Notes under the pieces: model-generated
Databases searched by the model: none
Told to the model about the DNA's origin: nothing
Seen by the model: only the letters and a program-made list of their open reading frames with translations
Translations under genes and position numbers: made by a program
Assembly (NCBI GenBank): GCA_017442825.1
Contig: JAFRYZ010000034.1
Coordinates: 1 to 53,312, forward strand
Direction: 5' to 3'
From: Prevotella sp.
GTDB taxonomy: Bacteria > Bacteroidota > Bacteroidia > Bacteroidales > Bacteroidaceae
DNA: 53,312 bases
Part shown: in pieces, positions 53,225-53,312 of the stretch
How positions within the stretch are numbered: position 1 is the first letter of the stretch
Layout: each line of letters opens with the position of its first letter

Positions 53225-53256
53225 TTTGCTTAGTAAGGTTCGATTCCCTACCTTTG
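53225..53256 (+). promoter_or_regulatory. Strong promoter at the right edge
   Basis: TTTG (53225-53228), 20 bp, then TACCTTTG (53249-53256), consensus quality. Transcription would begin near 53262 and run out of the window. Confidence 0.65.
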
Positions 53257-53261
53257 TTGTA

Positions 53262-53312
53262 AGAAGGAGGAATCGACCTGCTGGAGAGGGAAACTCAGGA
53301 TTACACAGGGAC
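53262..53312 (+). other. Start of a transcript cut by the window edge (gene not identified)
   Basis: About 51 bases remain after the predicted start, beginning AAGAAGGAGGAATCG. No ATG, GTG or TTG opens a frame. The frame from 53263 is open (EGGIDLLERETQDYTG) but lacks a standard start, so this may be a leader, an RNA gene or an unusual start. It cannot be decided here. Confidence 0.35.

Noticed and set aside
53237-53260. tRNA T-arm-like sequence GGTTCGATTCC
   Set aside because: The flanking stem has a mismatch, and no matching acceptor, D-arm or anticodon arm exists upstream. The stretch is better explained as a promoter spacer.
53281-53312. RNase P-like GAGGGAAACTCAGG and CACAGGGAC
   Set aside because: The conserved GAGGAAAGTCC core is not matched, and the sequence ends before any confirming helix.

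Overview
The window looks like a chromosomal segment of a Bacteroidales bacterium, most likely from the Prevotella/Segatella group. The evidence is the family content (DUF4270 lipoprotein beside a one-domain starch synthase, DUF5687 membrane protein, ftsK followed by a LolA-like gene, TonB receptor with carboxypeptidase-like plug extension, six-gene Na+-NQR operon, PFOR) and the promoters. Many genes are preceded by the Bacteroidetes sigma-ABfr pattern TTTG/TTG, 18-21 bp, TAnnTTTG, with little Shine-Dalgarno signal. I see no prophage, CRISPR array, rRNA or convincing tRNA; most of the window is ordinary core genome.

Layout. 1-6 kb (minus strand): a truncated two-lobed aspartic protease with PDZ domain, an SDR oxidoreductase, then a tight operon read as 3'-5' exonuclease, rRNA methyltransferase, tilS and a Crp/Fnr-like regulator. 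6-11.5 kb (plus): ftsK, LolA-like carrier, DUF5687 membrane protein, rubrerythrin. 11.6-14.2 kb (minus): dapA and a SulP transporter. 14.3-17.5 kb (plus): a secreted metal-motif protein with a lysine-rich repeat tail and a TonB-dependent receptor. 17.5-20.3 kb (minus): an ECF sigma cassette and a second copy of the aspartic protease. 20.4-22.7 kb (plus): a biotin-dependent decarboxylase/carboxylase set with a 50-residue subunit. 22.8-24 kb (minus): panC-panD. 24.2-29.3 kb (plus): starch synthase domain, DUF4270 lipoprotein, a 43-residue protein and ClpC. 29.3-30.1 kb: gene remnants and a 22-bp repeat array. 30.1-35.8 kb (minus): nqrABCDEF. 36-42.2 kb (plus): tamB, a FadL-type porin and a His-rich membrane peptide. 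42.3-45.3 kb (minus): a GH43 glycosidase and an ATP-grasp protein. 45.4-50.3 kb (plus): an AAA ATPase and PFOR. 50.4-52.4 kb: higBA toxin-antitoxin, iron-type superoxide dismutase and a TIGR04076 protein. 52.4-53.3 kb: about 0.9 kb of repeats ending in a strong promoter cut by the window edge.

Metabolic theme: anaerobic, sodium-based energetics. PFOR makes acetyl-CoA and reduced ferredoxin or flavodoxin, Na+-NQR couples NADH oxidation to sodium export, and the MmdA/biotin-carrier set belongs to the propionate branch. Rubrerythrin and superoxide dismutase protect such oxygen-sensitive enzymes.

The least explained material is non-coding. Three separate intergenic regions carry degenerate repeats with the same 22-bp period but different sequences (29870-29994, 51291-51347, 52510-52660). 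A fourth array places CTAG motifs every 10-11 bp before the PFOR gene. Because 22 is not a multiple of 3, the arrays are unlikely to be protein repeats, and I do not recognise a named element for them.
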